From positions 26,596 through 90,595 of the forward strand of contig JACPEP010000037.1 in assembly GCA_016183425.1 (NCBI GenBank): a stretch of 64,000 nt of DNA, written 5' to 3'. The stretch's first letter is position 1, and each line of letters begins with the position of its first letter. This DNA comes from Chloroflexota bacterium. Its GTDB lineage: Bacteria > Chloroflexota > Dehalococcoidia > JACPEP01. Positions 6,900-15,989 of the stretch are shown here, in pieces. The position numbers were made by a program, and so were the translations under genes. The notes beneath the pieces are model-generated. The model saw only the letters and a program-made list of their open reading frames with translations, was not told where the DNA came from and searched no databases.

Positions 6900-8228
6900 A
6901 TGGAGACAAACTTCACTTTAGCCGTTACCGGCGACGCCATTATCAACCGTCGGTTGTCCGTCCATAGCGATGAGAGGTTTTTGTCTCTGATAAACATTCT
7001 TCGCCAGGCGGATGTCGCCTACACGCATTTGGAGACCTTGATCCACGACTATGATGGCCCTGAGGTGTACCCGGCGGCCGAGGCGGGCTGGACGTGGATG
7101 CGCTCCCCTCGCTTCGTGGTGGATGAGCTGAAGTGGGCCGGCTTCGATATTGTGTCCCATGCCTCGAATCACAGCCTGGATTACTCCTACGGCGGCCTTA
7201 TGTCCACCTGGCAGGCGCTCAGAGAGGCTGGTTTGCCCTGGGCGGGCACCGGGATGAACCTGGGGGAGGCCCGAGAGCCGGCCTACCTGGATACGGGAAA
7301 GGGGAGAGTAGCCCTCATATCCATGTGTTCATCCTTTATGGGGTGGGCCAAGGCCGGCGAGACAAGGCGAGATATGAAGGGCAGACCAGGCTTGAATCCC
7401 CTTCGCTTTTACTATCAGGTGGACGCCAAAACTTTGGAATCCATTAAACAGTTGGCCCATAATATGGGGTGGTGGATAACCCAGGTAGGCAAGACATGGT
7501 TGTTCAATCCAGCGGGCCTTCACAACGCAGTCAATAGATTTGAGGAAATAAACGAGCCGGGAATCACCCCCGTAGCCGATGAGGAGGATGTCAGGGGCAA
7601 CTTGAACTCCATTAAGGACGCCAAGAGGCAAGCAGACTATGTGATGGTGCATATCCATAGCCATGAATGGGATCCGGACAAAGGTTTGAGTGTCCCCGCT
7701 AAGTTCCTGCCTCCCTTTGCTAGAGCCTGTATCGATGCTGGAGCCGATGTGTTCGTTGCCCAGGGGAGCCATTCCCCCCTCAGGGGAATTGAGATCTATA
7801 GGAACCGGCCCATTTTCTATGACCCGGGGGATTTCATGAGGATGAGCAACACGGTGAAGAAGCTTCCCTCCGATTACTACTGGCGGGCGGGGTATGGGGG
7901 GGAGGCCCGCCGCTGGGAGGCGACGCCCGCCGATGCCTTCGATGCTCGAGAGGAGCTACCGCCGCCCTCGAGTCCGGCTGGAGGCTACATCACGGCGCGG
8001 GTGCCCGCCTCCATAGTCGGTGTTTGTTCTTTTGCGGAGCCAGGGAGGCTAACCCAACTTAAGATCCATCCCGTGGTCTGGGCTGTGAAACCTCGCTCTC
8101 AGGGTGGCCTCCCCAGGCTGGCCGACCCGGAGACGGCCCGAAAAGCCATTGAGTACCTGAACGAGTTGTCGGCCCCCTTCGGTACCACGATAGAGTTCAA
8201 GGACGGGGTGGGGCTGGTTAAGATGTAG
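6900..8228 (+). CDS. CapA family (poly-gamma-glutamate synthesis-like) metallophosphatase-fold protein
   Basis: A 442-residue protein of the PGA_cap/CapA family, related in fold to calcineurin-like phosphoesterases. Seen motifs: TGDAIINRR at the N-terminus (the family G-D segment), THLETLIHD, SHASNHSLDY for metal-binding Asn-His, and HIHSHEWDP and AQGSHSPLRGIEIY in the C-terminal half. No signal peptide is visible, unlike classical CapA, so a cytoplasmic role is possible. The ribosome site is GAGGAG before ATG 6900. The next gene, a flavoprotein, starts 30 bp later and is probably in the same transcript. The family name does not prove poly-glutamate synthesis; CapB and CapC are absent. Confidence 0.8.
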   Translation: METNFTLAVTGDAIINRRLSVHSDERFLSLINILRQADVAYTHLETLIHDYDGPEVYPAAEAGWTWMRSPRFVVDELKWAGFDIVSHASNHSLDYSYGGLMSTWQALREAGLPWAGTGMNLGEAREPAYLDTGKGRVALISMCSSFMGWAKAGETRRDMKGRPGLNPLRFYYQVDAKTLESIKQLAHNMGWWITQVGKTWLFNPAGLHNAVNRFEEINEPGITPVADEEDVRGNLNSIKDAKRQADYVMVHIHSHEWDPDKGLSVPAKFLPPFARACIDAGADVFVAQGSHSPLRGIEIYRNRPIFYDPGDFMRMSNTVKKLPSDYYWRAGYGGEARRWEATPADAFDAREELPPPSSPAGGYITARVPASIVGVCSFAEPGRLTQLKIHPVVWAVKPRSQGGLPRLADPETARKAIEYLNELSAPFGTTIEFKDGVGLVKM

Positions 8229-8258
8229 CTGAGTTTTGACAAAAGAAAGGAATCGCCT

Positions 8259-9749
8259 TTGGCTCGCCCAACGACCTCTAAATACGACGTCATTGTGGTG
8301 GGGGCAGGGAACGCCGCTCTAACAGCCGCCCTATCGGCCTGCGAGGCCGGTGCCTCTAAGGTATTGGTTCTGGAGAAGGCCTCCTACGCCTTGAGAGGGG
8401 GTAACAGCCGCTTCACGGGGGGCATCTTTCGCTTCACCTACAGCGGCCTTCCGGACATCAAGGAGTTGATACCTACCCTCACCCCAGCGGAACTAGCGGC
8501 CATGGAGGTGGGCACGTATGACCACGATGACTACTACAAAGCCATTATGCGGGTCACCGAGGGCCTGGCCGATCCCGAGCTTACCCGAGTTGTCATCGAA
8601 GAGTCCGCCTCTACCGCTCGGTGGATGGCCCACCTGGGGGTAGAGTGGGACCTCACTTTCCTCTTTGCTCGCACCGTGGGCGGTGTACGCTACTTCAACC
8701 CTGGTACGGTGATAGAAGCCAAAGGAAGGGGCCCGGGACTTGTCGTCGCCCTTTTTAAAGCCGCCGAGAAGAAGGAGGCAATAGAGATTCGCTACGAGAC
8801 CAAGATGACGCGCCTCCTCATGGATTCCCGAGGCGTGGTTTATGGTGTTACCATAAAGAACAGAGAGGGCTTCCACGACATTCATAGCAAGGCCGTCATC
8901 CTGGCCTGTGGAGGCTTCGAGGCCAACACCGAGATGCGGGTAAAATATCTGGGCCCGGAGTGGAATACCGTCAAAGTTCGGGGAACCAGGTACGATACTG
9001 GGGACGGCCTGAGGGCGGCCCTGGAAATGGGAGCTCAACCCTTCGGCCAGTGGTCCGGATGCCATGCCACGCCCATAGAGGCCAATGCTCCACCAGTGGG
9101 TGACGTGGAAATCTTCGATCGAACGAATCGCGTCGCATATATGTATAGCATAATGCTTAATGCCCGGGGCGAGCGATTCGTGGACGAGGGGGAGGACCTG
9201 GGGTCATATACCTACGCCAAGACGGGCCGCGCCATCCTGGGCCAGCCCCGCGGCATCGCCTTTCAGGTATTCGATGCAAAAACCCATGATTTGCGAGAGG
9301 AGCGCTATTCCGTCTTGAGCACGCCAGCCTCCGCCAATACTCTTGATGAACTGGCAGAGAAGCTGGCCATAGACTCCGATGTTCTGGTATCTACCGTGCG
9401 CCGGTTCAACGAAGGAGTGAGGGGAGGAGAGTTCAACCCCGGCCTAAAGGATGGTAAAGGCACCAGAGGAGTTGTGCCTCCCAAGTCCAACTGGGCCCTT
9501 CCTCTAGATACACCTCCCTTTGTCGCCTACCCGGTATGTTGCGGCATCACTTTCACCTTCGGCGGCCTCAAGGTCAACACCAGGGCGCAGATGCTGGATA
9601 CTGAAGACAACGTTATACCCGGTCTCTATGCAACAGGAGAGATTACCGGAGGCTTCTTTTATCACAACTACACCGCCGGAGCCGGTCTCATGCGGGGTGC
9701 CGTCTTCGGTCGCCTCGCCGGGGGAAATGCCGTAGTCGATATGCGTTAG
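8259..9749 (+). CDS. FAD-dependent dehydrogenase, tricarballylate dehydrogenase (TcuA)-like
   Basis: A 496-residue flavoprotein of the fumarate reductase/succinate dehydrogenase superfamily. FAD-binding dinucleotide fold VIVVGAGNAALTAALSA near the N-terminus with Glu at strand 2 (VLVLEKA), then RGGNSRFTGG, the region that in TcuA and fumarate reductases contacts FAD; C-terminal GGLKVNTRAQMLD and GLYATGEITGGFFY close the fold. Without a signal peptide it should be cytoplasmic. The resemblance to TcuA suggests oxidation of a carboxylic acid, but substrate residues were not verified. Start is TTG at 8259 with GAAAGGA upstream. Probably cotranscribed with the CapA-like gene and followed by purine salvage genes. 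Confidence 0.75.
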   Translation: MARPTTSKYDVIVVGAGNAALTAALSACEAGASKVLVLEKASYALRGGNSRFTGGIFRFTYSGLPDIKELIPTLTPAELAAMEVGTYDHDDYYKAIMRVTEGLADPELTRVVIEESASTARWMAHLGVEWDLTFLFARTVGGVRYFNPGTVIEAKGRGPGLVVALFKAAEKKEAIEIRYETKMTRLLMDSRGVVYGVTIKNREGFHDIHSKAVILACGGFEANTEMRVKYLGPEWNTVKVRGTRYDTGDGLRAALEMGAQPFGQWSGCHATPIEANAPPVGDVEIFDRTNRVAYMYSIMLNARGERFVDEGEDLGSYTYAKTGRAILGQPRGIAFQVFDAKTHDLREERYSVLSTPASANTLDELAEKLAIDSDVLVSTVRRFNEGVRGGEFNPGLKDGKGTRGVVPPKSNWALPLDTPPFVAYPVCCGITFTFGGLKVNTRAQMLDTEDNVIPGLYATGEITGGFFYHNYTAGAGLMRGAVFGRLAGGNAVVDMR

Positions 9750-9776
9750 GGGTGGGCACTCAGGAGGCGTCTCGGT

Positions 9777-10295
9777 GTGAAACTAGAGGTGTTCCTGGAC
9801 CAGCACCAAATCTCCCAGGCGGTGGAGCGCCTGGCGGGAGAAATCCAGCGGGATTATGAGGGGATGGACCTCTTGATGCTCGGCGTCCTCAAAGGGAGCT
9901 TTATCTTTATGGCTGACTTGGTGCGTCACCTCCGCCTGCCCCTGGAGATGGACTTCGTCCGCCTGTCCAGCTACGGCGATGCCACGGAGTCTTCCGGCCG
10001 GGTGAGCATGACCCAGGGTCCGAGCGGCGAAGTAAAAGGGCGTCCGGTGCTAATAGTGGAGGATATAGTAGATAGCGGCCTCACGGTGGATTTTCTGATG
10101 AAGCATCTGGCGCGCCAGGGGCCCGCCTCAGTGCGTATCTGTGCCCTGTTGGACAAGCCCTCCCGAAGACAAGTCCCTCTCTCTATCCACTATCTGGGGT
10201 TTCAAATCCCCGACCTCTTCGTTGTCGGTTATGGATTGGACTATGGAGAGAAATATCGTCACCTTCCCGATATCTGTGTGTTGAAACAGGAGTGA
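9777..10295 (+). CDS. hpt: hypoxanthine phosphoribosyltransferase
   Basis: A 172-residue type I phosphoribosyltransferase converting hypoxanthine (and guanine) plus PRPP to IMP (GMP) in the cytoplasm. The PRPP-binding loop VLIVEDIVDSGLT is at 91-103, and the LLMLGVLKGSFIFMADLVR and DFVRLSSYG segments are typical of bacterial Hpt. Length is normal. GTG start at 9777. The adenine deaminase gene begins two bases after its stop, so adenine can be deaminated to hypoxanthine and then salvaged by this enzyme. Confidence 0.92.
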   Translation: MKLEVFLDQHQISQAVERLAGEIQRDYEGMDLLMLGVLKGSFIFMADLVRHLRLPLEMDFVRLSSYGDATESSGRVSMTQGPSGEVKGRPVLIVEDIVDSGLTVDFLMKHLARQGPASVRICALLDKPSRRQVPLSIHYLGFQIPDLFVVGYGLDYGEKYRHLPDICVLKQE

Positions 10296-10296
10296 G

Positions 10297-12012
10297 ATGG
10301 GGCTAGCCGATTATATAGCCGTAGCCAAAGAAGAGGCCCCAGCGGACCTCCTCCTCAAGAATGCCCGCGTCGTAAACACCCTCAGCGCTCAGGTGGAGGA
10401 GGCGGATGTGGCCATCTATGGCGGACGTATCGTGGGTGTGGGGAGCTATTCCCGGGGCCGTAGGACGATGAACCTGAAGGGCAAATACCTCCTTCCTGGC
10501 CTTATCGACGGTCACACCCATGTGGAAAGCTCTCTCCTGCACGTGCCCCAATATGCTCGGGCGGTGGTGCCTCATGGTACCGTGGCTGCCGTCACCGACC
10601 TCCACGAGATGGCCAACGTGGCTGGCCTGGAGGGGGTGCGTTACCTTATGGATTGTGCCCGACCCCTGCCCTTGGATCTTTACTTTATGCTTCCCTCCTG
10701 TGTCCCGGCCACGTCTTTAGAGACGGCGGGGGCTCGCCTCAGCGCGCGAGAGCTTCGGCCCGCCCGGCGTTGGCGGCGGGTGCTGGGGCTAGGGGAGGTG
10801 ATGAATTTCCCTGGAGTGCTGACTGGCGATGCCGATGTTTTGGCCAAGCTGGACTTTTCCCAGGAGGGGGTGATAGACGGCCATGCCCCAGAGCTGAGAG
10901 GCAAGGAGTTGAACGCCTATCTGTCTGCCGGCATCGGCTCCGACCACGAGTGCACCACCTACCAGGAGGCTCAAGAGAAGCTGCGCCGGGGAATGTATAT
11001 CATGATTCGGGAGGGCTCCGCAGAAAAGAACCTGGAGGCGCTCCTGCCCCTGGCCCAGGGCGACGCCCATCGCCGGTGTATGCTGGTGGTGGACGACCGT
11101 AGCGCCACCGACCTGTTGCGAGATGGCGACATGGACGCTGTGGTGAGGCGGGCTATCCGACTGGGTCTGGAACCGATACGGGCCATTCAACTAGCTACCA
11201 TCAATCCAGCTCAGTATTTCGGCTTGCGCCGTTTGGGGGCCATAGCCCCCAGCTATGAGGCCAGCGTAATCGTGGTGGACGACCTGCGCAGCTTCCAGGT
11301 AGAGAAGGTATTCCGTAGGGGACGACTGGTGGCTCAGGAGGGAAAGGCCCTCTTCTCACCTCAAGCCAGCGTATCAGAGGAGATAGGGCATACGGTACGC
11401 ATCAAGGCCTTCACCGTGGAAGATCTGTTCCTCCCTGTCACTAGGGACACATGGCCCATTATAGAAGTTGTTCCCGGGCAGGTTATCACCAAGAAGAAGG
11501 TGGCAAAGGCAGCCGTCCAGGATGGTCGGGTGGTATCAGATACCGAACGAGATATTCTAAAGCTGGCGGTGGTGGAGCGGCACCGAGCTACGGGAAACAT
11601 CGGTCTGGGGCTAGTCACCGGCTTTAGCCTGAAAAGAGGCGCTCTGGCCTCCTCGGTGGCCCATGACTCTCATAATGTGGTAGTGGTAGGAACGGACGAT
11701 GGAGACATGTACCAAGCGGTCAAGGAGGTAGAGGAGCGTCAGGGGGGCTTGGTGGCGGTGGCGGGGGGCCGACTGGAGGCGGCCCTGGCTCTACCCGTGG
11801 CCGGCATCCTCTCACCGGAGCCCCTTGAGGCTGTGGTGGCCCACCTGGAGAAGCTGAATCAGGCCGCCAGGGATATGGGCTGTTCTCTGCCCGCCCCCTT
11901 TGATACCCTTTCTTTTCTTGCCCTCCCTGTCATCCCAGAGCTGCGTCTCACCGATCTGGGGTTGGTGGAGGTAACCCCGGGCTATATCGCCAGGTGGTCA
12001 TGGAAGACTTGA
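10297..12012 (+). CDS. ade: adenine deaminase
   Basis: A 571-residue metal-dependent amidohydrolase that deaminates adenine to hypoxanthine. The N-terminal metal site GLIDGHTHVESSLL and the VTDLHEMANVAG segment are typical of adenine deaminase, as are IGSDHECT and the C-terminal domain with SVAHDSHNVVVVGTDD. Full length for the family. GGAG precedes ATG 10297 and the gene is directly behind hpt. A damaged second copy of its last roughly 25 codons lies at 12787-12875 after the apt gene, pointing to a duplication or insertion event here. Confidence 0.92.
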   Translation: MGLADYIAVAKEEAPADLLLKNARVVNTLSAQVEEADVAIYGGRIVGVGSYSRGRRTMNLKGKYLLPGLIDGHTHVESSLLHVPQYARAVVPHGTVAAVTDLHEMANVAGLEGVRYLMDCARPLPLDLYFMLPSCVPATSLETAGARLSARELRPARRWRRVLGLGEVMNFPGVLTGDADVLAKLDFSQEGVIDGHAPELRGKELNAYLSAGIGSDHECTTYQEAQEKLRRGMYIMIREGSAEKNLEALLPLAQGDAHRRCMLVVDDRSATDLLRDGDMDAVVRRAIRLGLEPIRAIQLATINPAQYFGLRRLGAIAPSYEASVIVVDDLRSFQVEKVFRRGRLVAQEGKALFSPQASVSEEIGHTVRIKAFTVEDLFLPVTRDTWPIIEVVPGQVITKKKVAKAAVQDGRVVSDTERDILKLAVVERHRATGNIGLGLVTGFSLKRGALASSVAHDSHNVVVVGTDDGDMYQAVKEVEERQGGLVAVAGGRLEAALALPVAGILSPEPLEAVVAHLEKLNQAARDMGCSLPAPFDTLSFLALPVIPELRLTDLGLVEVTPGYIARWSWKT

Positions 12013-12181
12013 GCCACTACCAGGCGGCGACGGTCTTCCCTGGGCATCCTCCCTCGAGGCCGACCATGAGGGGTTTTCCTGAAGTGGGAACTTGATGCCT
12101 TGTGCTATGCGCCTTGTTCATTCTAAAATACGGCGTAAAGAATTAATAAACTGTGGAGAAATAGAAGGAGAAATAGAAAAA

Positions 12182-12697
12182 ATGGCCCTATTAAAAGACT
12201 ACATTAGAGACGTCCCTGATTTTCCCCAAACAGGCATCATATTCAGGGATATCTGTCCCTTATTGCAAGACAGACGGGCATTTAAAGAAGCTGTAAACAC
12301 CTTGGCAAATAAACATAGAAACCAGGGCATAGACTTGGTAGTTGCGGTTGAGGCAAGAGGCTTTATCTTTGGTGGCGCTATTGCCTATGAGTTGGGCGCA
12401 GGATTTGTGCCTGTGCGCAAGAAAGGGAAACTTCCTGCTGAAAAGTATTCCGTAACCTACGATTTGGAATATGGCACCGATACATTAGAGATACATCAGG
12501 ATGCCATAAATCCGGGTGCTAAAGTTTTGATCGTGGATGACCTTTTGGCTACAGGGGGTACAGTTGATAGTGTAACAGCGTTAATACAACAACTTCAAGG
12601 AAATGTTGTGGGTATTGCTTTCTTAATTGAGCTTACTGCCTTAAACGGTAGAGAGAAATTAAACAAATACCCGGTCTATTCACTAATTAAGTATTAG
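12182..12697 (+). CDS. apt: adenine phosphoribosyltransferase
   Basis: A 171-residue enzyme joining adenine to PRPP to give AMP. The PRPP site VLIVDDLLATGGT and the FRDICPLLQD, VAVEARGF and VPVRKKGKLPAEKYS segments are diagnostic of Apt. ATG 12182 gives the usual Apt length and has AAGGAG upstream; an in-frame ATG at 12092 would add 30 atypical residues. The gene and its upstream bases are visibly AT-rich compared with hpt and ade on one side and the PAC2 gene on the other, and are bracketed by ade and a broken ade 3' end, so horizontal acquisition is likely. It completes a salvage set able to route adenine either to AMP or to hypoxanthine. Confidence 0.92.
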   Translation: MALLKDYIRDVPDFPQTGIIFRDICPLLQDRRAFKEAVNTLANKHRNQGIDLVVAVEARGFIFGGAIAYELGAGFVPVRKKGKLPAEKYSVTYDLEYGTDTLEIHQDAINPGAKVLIVDDLLATGGTVDSVTALIQQLQGNVVGIAFLIELTALNGREKLNKYPVYSLIKY

Positions 12698-12786
12698 GAT
12701 TGGCCCAGGAACTCCGGTCGTCAAGGCAAATAGGTAATAGACGGGGCGGAAAGAGCCGATCCCTGGTTTTATCGGCGGTCCACTCT

Positions 12787-12875
12787 CTTTGCCCTCCTGT
12801 CATCCCTCAGAGCTCCGCCTCACCGACCTGGGGTTGGTAGAGATGGGGCTGGCCCCTAAGCTGATTGACCGATAG
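12787..12875 (+). pseudogene. remnant of an adenine deaminase 3' end
   Basis: Reading 12789 onward gives ELRLTDLGLVEMG and a stop at 12873-12875; the intact ade C-terminus reads ELRLTDLGLVEVT. The upstream bases (TTGCCCTCC...TGTCATCCC) also align with ade 11915-11935, but with small indels that break the frame. The remnant is a diverged copy of only the last codons, with no start. The rest of 12698-13088 shows no other gene; it contains the promoter of the PAC2 gene. Confidence 0.7.
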
Positions 12876-12991
12876 TGTCCCCTTTATTCCTGCTTTAGGG
12901 GGATAGGAAGCTTCTTTCCCGGTGTCAGAGGGCGGCAAAGGAAAGACCCGAATCACCCAGGAGGGTGCTCGTGAATAATTTGGACACTATC

Positions 12992-13020
12992 TTGTTCCTG
13001 TCACCTGGAAGTGCTAGACT
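12992..13020 (+). promoter_or_regulatory. promoter for the PAC2 family gene
   Basis: TTGTTC (12992-12997), 17-bp spacer, TAGACT (13015-13020), 68 bp before GTG 13089. Moderate match. Confidence 0.45.
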
Positions 13021-13088
13021 TGTTACGCCGCCCGGGGAAGCATGACCTCCAGGGAGTAATGCGAAGTAGTGCTGGCTGAAGGTATGAC

Positions 13089-13988
13089 GTGGAGAATGTG
13101 GTTATTCACCAGCTACCATCTCTAAGAGAAGCCACCATGGTAGCCGCCTTTACCGGATGGCCAGATGCGGGACAGGTAGCCAGCGGAGGGGTAGCCTATC
13201 TGCGGGATAAGCTGGAGGCCAGGAAGTTCGCCCATATCCAGGCGGAGGAATTCTACATTTTTACCCGACACCGGCCCCACATCGTCATCGATGAGGGTGC
13301 CGTGCGACGGCTGAGCTGGCCTGTAAACGAATTCTACTACTGGCAGGGCCAAACACCAGCTCCGGATCTGGTCATCTTTTTGGGTGCCGAGCCCCATCTC
13401 AAGTGGCACACCTACGTGGACTGTATCCTGGACATCGCTCAGGAGTGTCATGTGGAACGCTTAATCTCTTTGGGAGGAACCTTAGACAGCGTGCCCCACA
13501 CCATGGACTGCCCTATATCGGGTTCCGCCAGTGAGCCAAGGCTCAGAGAGAAGTTGCAGCGGCTGTCAGTTCGCTCCTCGAATTATCAGGGCCCCACCAG
13601 CATTCACTCCCTTCTCATGGATACCGCCGCTGGGAGGGGAATGGCCACCGCCAGCCTTTGGGGCCACGCCCCCCACTATCTTCAGTCCATCCCCAACCCC
13701 AAAGTGACCTATCGTCTTCTGGACAGACTGAGCCATTTACTGGAGATGGAAACAGACCTGGAAGAGCTGAAAATAGCCGCCGCCACTCTGGTACAGAAGG
13801 TGGATGAGGCACTGCTACGCAACCCCGAGCTTCTCAGCTACGTGCGCCGTTTAGAAGAGATATACCAAGAAACCGCCACCCCTCCAGAGGAATCCACCGT
13901 CTCCGACTCCATCTTTCAGGAGTTAGAGGACTTCCTTCGGCAGCACCGAGAGAAAAGAACCCAGGACGACGACCCTCTTTGGCAATAA
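13089..13988 (+). CDS. PAC2 family protein
   Basis: A 299-residue protein of the PAC2 family (proteasome assembly chaperone 2-like fold). The opening MVAAFTGWPDAGQVASG, the LVIFLGAEPHLKWHTY segment, then LISLGGTLDSVPHT and a late GPTSIHSLL follow the family pattern. In Actinobacteria and Chloroflexi these proteins are widespread and of unknown biochemical role; some genomes carrying them have proteasomes, but no proteasome gene is in this window. The C-terminal 60 residues are charged and probably coiled. GTG start at 13089; single-gene unit converging with the opp operon. Confidence 0.8.
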   Translation: MENVVIHQLPSLREATMVAAFTGWPDAGQVASGGVAYLRDKLEARKFAHIQAEEFYIFTRHRPHIVIDEGAVRRLSWPVNEFYYWQGQTPAPDLVIFLGAEPHLKWHTYVDCILDIAQECHVERLISLGGTLDSVPHTMDCPISGSASEPRLREKLQRLSVRSSNYQGPTSIHSLLMDTAAGRGMATASLWGHAPHYLQSIPNPKVTYRLLDRLSHLLEMETDLEELKIAAATLVQKVDEALLRNPELLSYVRRLEEIYQETATPPEESTVSDSIFQELEDFLRQHREKRTQDDDPLWQ

Positions 13989-13995
13989 ACGGGGA

Positions 13996-14973
13996 CTAAA
14001 CTCGTATGCAGGCCACTACGTGACCTGGCCTCTCTTCTTTCAGGGGCGGCTCAATCTCGGCGCACTCCACGATGGCCTTGGGACAACGGGTGCGGAATCG
14101 GCAGCCGCTGGGCGGATTGGCCGGACTGGGAGTCTCACCATGGATAACGACCCTCTCCGTCCTTCGGGCACGGGGAGACGGGGGAGGCACGGCGGCCAGC
14201 AAAGCCTGGGTATAGGGATGTAACGGCTCCCGATATAGGTCATCTCCTGTAGCCAGCTCCATCAACTTTCCTAGGTAGATAACGGCCACCCGATCGCTGA
14301 CATGCTGCACCACGCTCAGGTCGTGGGATATAAAGAGGTAGGTGAGGTGAAACTCGTCCTGAAGGTCTTTGAGCAGATTCAGAACCTGACCCCGGATGGA
14401 AACGTCCAGGGCGGATACTGGCTCGTCTCCGATGATGAACTTGGGGCTGGCCGCCAGGGCGCGCGCCACGCCAATGCGTTGCCGCTGCCCTCCGCTGAAC
14501 TGATGGGGATAACGCTTGGCGTGGAAGTCTGTCAAGCCTACCGTGTTCAGAATCTCCCCCACCTTCTCCTTCTGCTCGGCGTTGGAATACAAGTTGAAGG
14601 CCTTCATGGGTGTTCTAACGATGGCCTCCACTGTCATACGGGGATTGAGGGAAGCGTAGGGGTCCTGAAAGACTAGCTGCATATCCTTGCGAAGGAGGCG
14701 TAGCTTCTCCCCTTTCAGAGAGCATACGTCCTCGCCATCGAAATAAACATGCCCCGAAGTAGCCGGCATTAACCCCAGGATCACCCGAGCCAAAGTTGTC
14801 TTGCCGCAGCCGGACTCCCCTACCATACCCAGGGTTTCCCCCCGACGGATGGTAAAACTGATCTTGTCCACCGCCTGCACCGACCCCGTGATTCGCTCGA
14901 AGATGATCCCCCGCCTTATAGGGAAGTGCTTCGTCAGGTTCTGTACATCGATGAGAATGTTATCTTCAGCCAT
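13996..14973 (-). CDS. oppF: peptide-type ABC transporter ATPase, OppF/DppF-like
   Basis: A 325-residue ATPase, last gene of an ABC importer operon. Walker A GESGCGKT, signature SGGQRQRIGVARALA and Walker B FIIGDEPVSALD are present, and the C-terminal tail with CRFRTRCPKAIVEC is the cysteine-containing oligopeptide ATPase extension. ATG at 14973 begins two bases after the oppD stop. Paired with OppD to form the heterodimeric motor of a peptide, nickel or related solute importer; the true substrate is unknown. It may also serve the second permease pair at 49.7-51.5 kb, which lacks ATPases. Confidence 0.85.
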   Translation of the reverse strand: MAEDNILIDVQNLTKHFPIRRGIIFERITGSVQAVDKISFTIRRGETLGMVGESGCGKTTLARVILGLMPATSGHVYFDGEDVCSLKGEKLRLLRKDMQLVFQDPYASLNPRMTVEAIVRTPMKAFNLYSNAEQKEKVGEILNTVGLTDFHAKRYPHQFSGGQRQRIGVARALAASPKFIIGDEPVSALDVSIRGQVLNLLKDLQDEFHLTYLFISHDLSVVQHVSDRVAVIYLGKLMELATGDDLYREPLHPYTQALLAAVPPPSPRARRTERVVIHGETPSPANPPSGCRFRTRCPKAIVECAEIEPPLKEERPGHVVACIRV

Positions 14974-14975
14974 GG

Positions 14976-15989
14976 CTATTCCACCAACCAGCACCGAACC
15001 CAGTGCCCCGGATCAACCTCCCTTAGCTCTTGGGGGGTGGAGATACAGTCGGGCCTGGCAACCGAACAACGAATAGCAAAGCTGCATCCCTTGGGCAAGC
15101 GAGCCAGGTTGGGAGGTTGCCCCTCGATGGTCGTCAACCGGCTGCGCCGCTGATCCAACCGGGGTAGGGAGTTAAAAAGCCCGATGGTGTAGGGATGCCG
15201 CGGCGTCTCAAAAAGGGGCTCGATCTTGGCCAACTCCACGATCTTTCCCGCATACATCACCGCAACCCTCTGGCACAGATCGGCCACCACCCCCAGGTCA
15301 TGGGTGATAAGGAGAACGCCCATGCCGTGCTCCCCTTGGATGTCCCGCACCAGATCCATAATCTGAGCCTGAATGGTAACGTCCAGAGCCGTGGTAGGCT
15401 CGTCCAAGATGATAAGCTCGGGATCGTTGGCGATGGCCATGGCGATCATCACCCTCTGCCTCATACCACCGCTAAACTGGAAGGGGTAATCTTTGGCCCG
15501 ATCGGCGGCGTCAACGATGCGCACCGATTCCATCAACTCCACCGAGCGTTTCCAAGCCTCCTCTCGACTGATATTCTGGTGGATTAGGAGCCCTTCGGCG
15601 ATCTGATCCCCGATCCTGAACACCGGATTGAGGTAGGTCATGGGGTCCTGAAAGACGATGGAGATACGGTTGCCCCGCAACGAGCAAATCTCATCGTAGT
15701 CCGACGCCATCAAGTTATGGTCTCTGAGGTACACCTTCCCGCCCATGATCTTCCCCGGCGGTGGCACCAAACGCAAAATGGAGAGGGCAGTCATGCTTTT
15801 GCCGCAGCCCGACTCCCCCACCAGACCAAACGCTTCGTTGGGGTAGATTTCAAAGTTTATTCCATCTACCGCCCTGACCACCCCCTCGCGGGTGAAGAAA
15901 TATGTCCTTAGGTCCTCCACTTTCAGCGCCGGCTGATTGGAGACTTTTTTGTCCCGGGCCAACTTGTGTTTTTGTACCTGCTGCTTCAT
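14976..15989 (-). CDS. oppD: peptide-type ABC transporter ATPase, OppD/DppD-like
   Basis: A 337-residue ATPase with Walker A GESGCGKS, FQDPMTYLNPVFRIG (Q-loop), signature FSGGMRQRVMIAMAIA and Walker B LIILDEPTTALD, ending in the C-x4-C-type tail (GCSFAIRCSVARPDC). It is the partner of OppF. ATG 15989 overlaps the oppC stop by ATGA, which is why this start is chosen over the longer frame from 16094 lying inside oppC. Confidence 0.85.
   Translation of the reverse strand: MKQQVQKHKLARDKKVSNQPALKVEDLRTYFFTREGVVRAVDGINFEIYPNEAFGLVGESGCGKSMTALSILRLVPPPGKIMGGKVYLRDHNLMASDYDEICSLRGNRISIVFQDPMTYLNPVFRIGDQIAEGLLIHQNISREEAWKRSVELMESVRIVDAADRAKDYPFQFSGGMRQRVMIAMAIANDPELIILDEPTTALDVTIQAQIMDLVRDIQGEHGMGVLLITHDLGVVADLCQRVAVMYAGKIVELAKIEPLFETPRHPYTIGLFNSLPRLDQRRSRLTTIEGQPPNLARLPKGCSFAIRCSVARPDCISTPQELREVDPGHWVRCWLVE

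Noticed and set aside
13615..13812. Antisense 65-codon frame opposite the PAC2 gene
   Set aside because: Shadow frame without start signal or conserved features.
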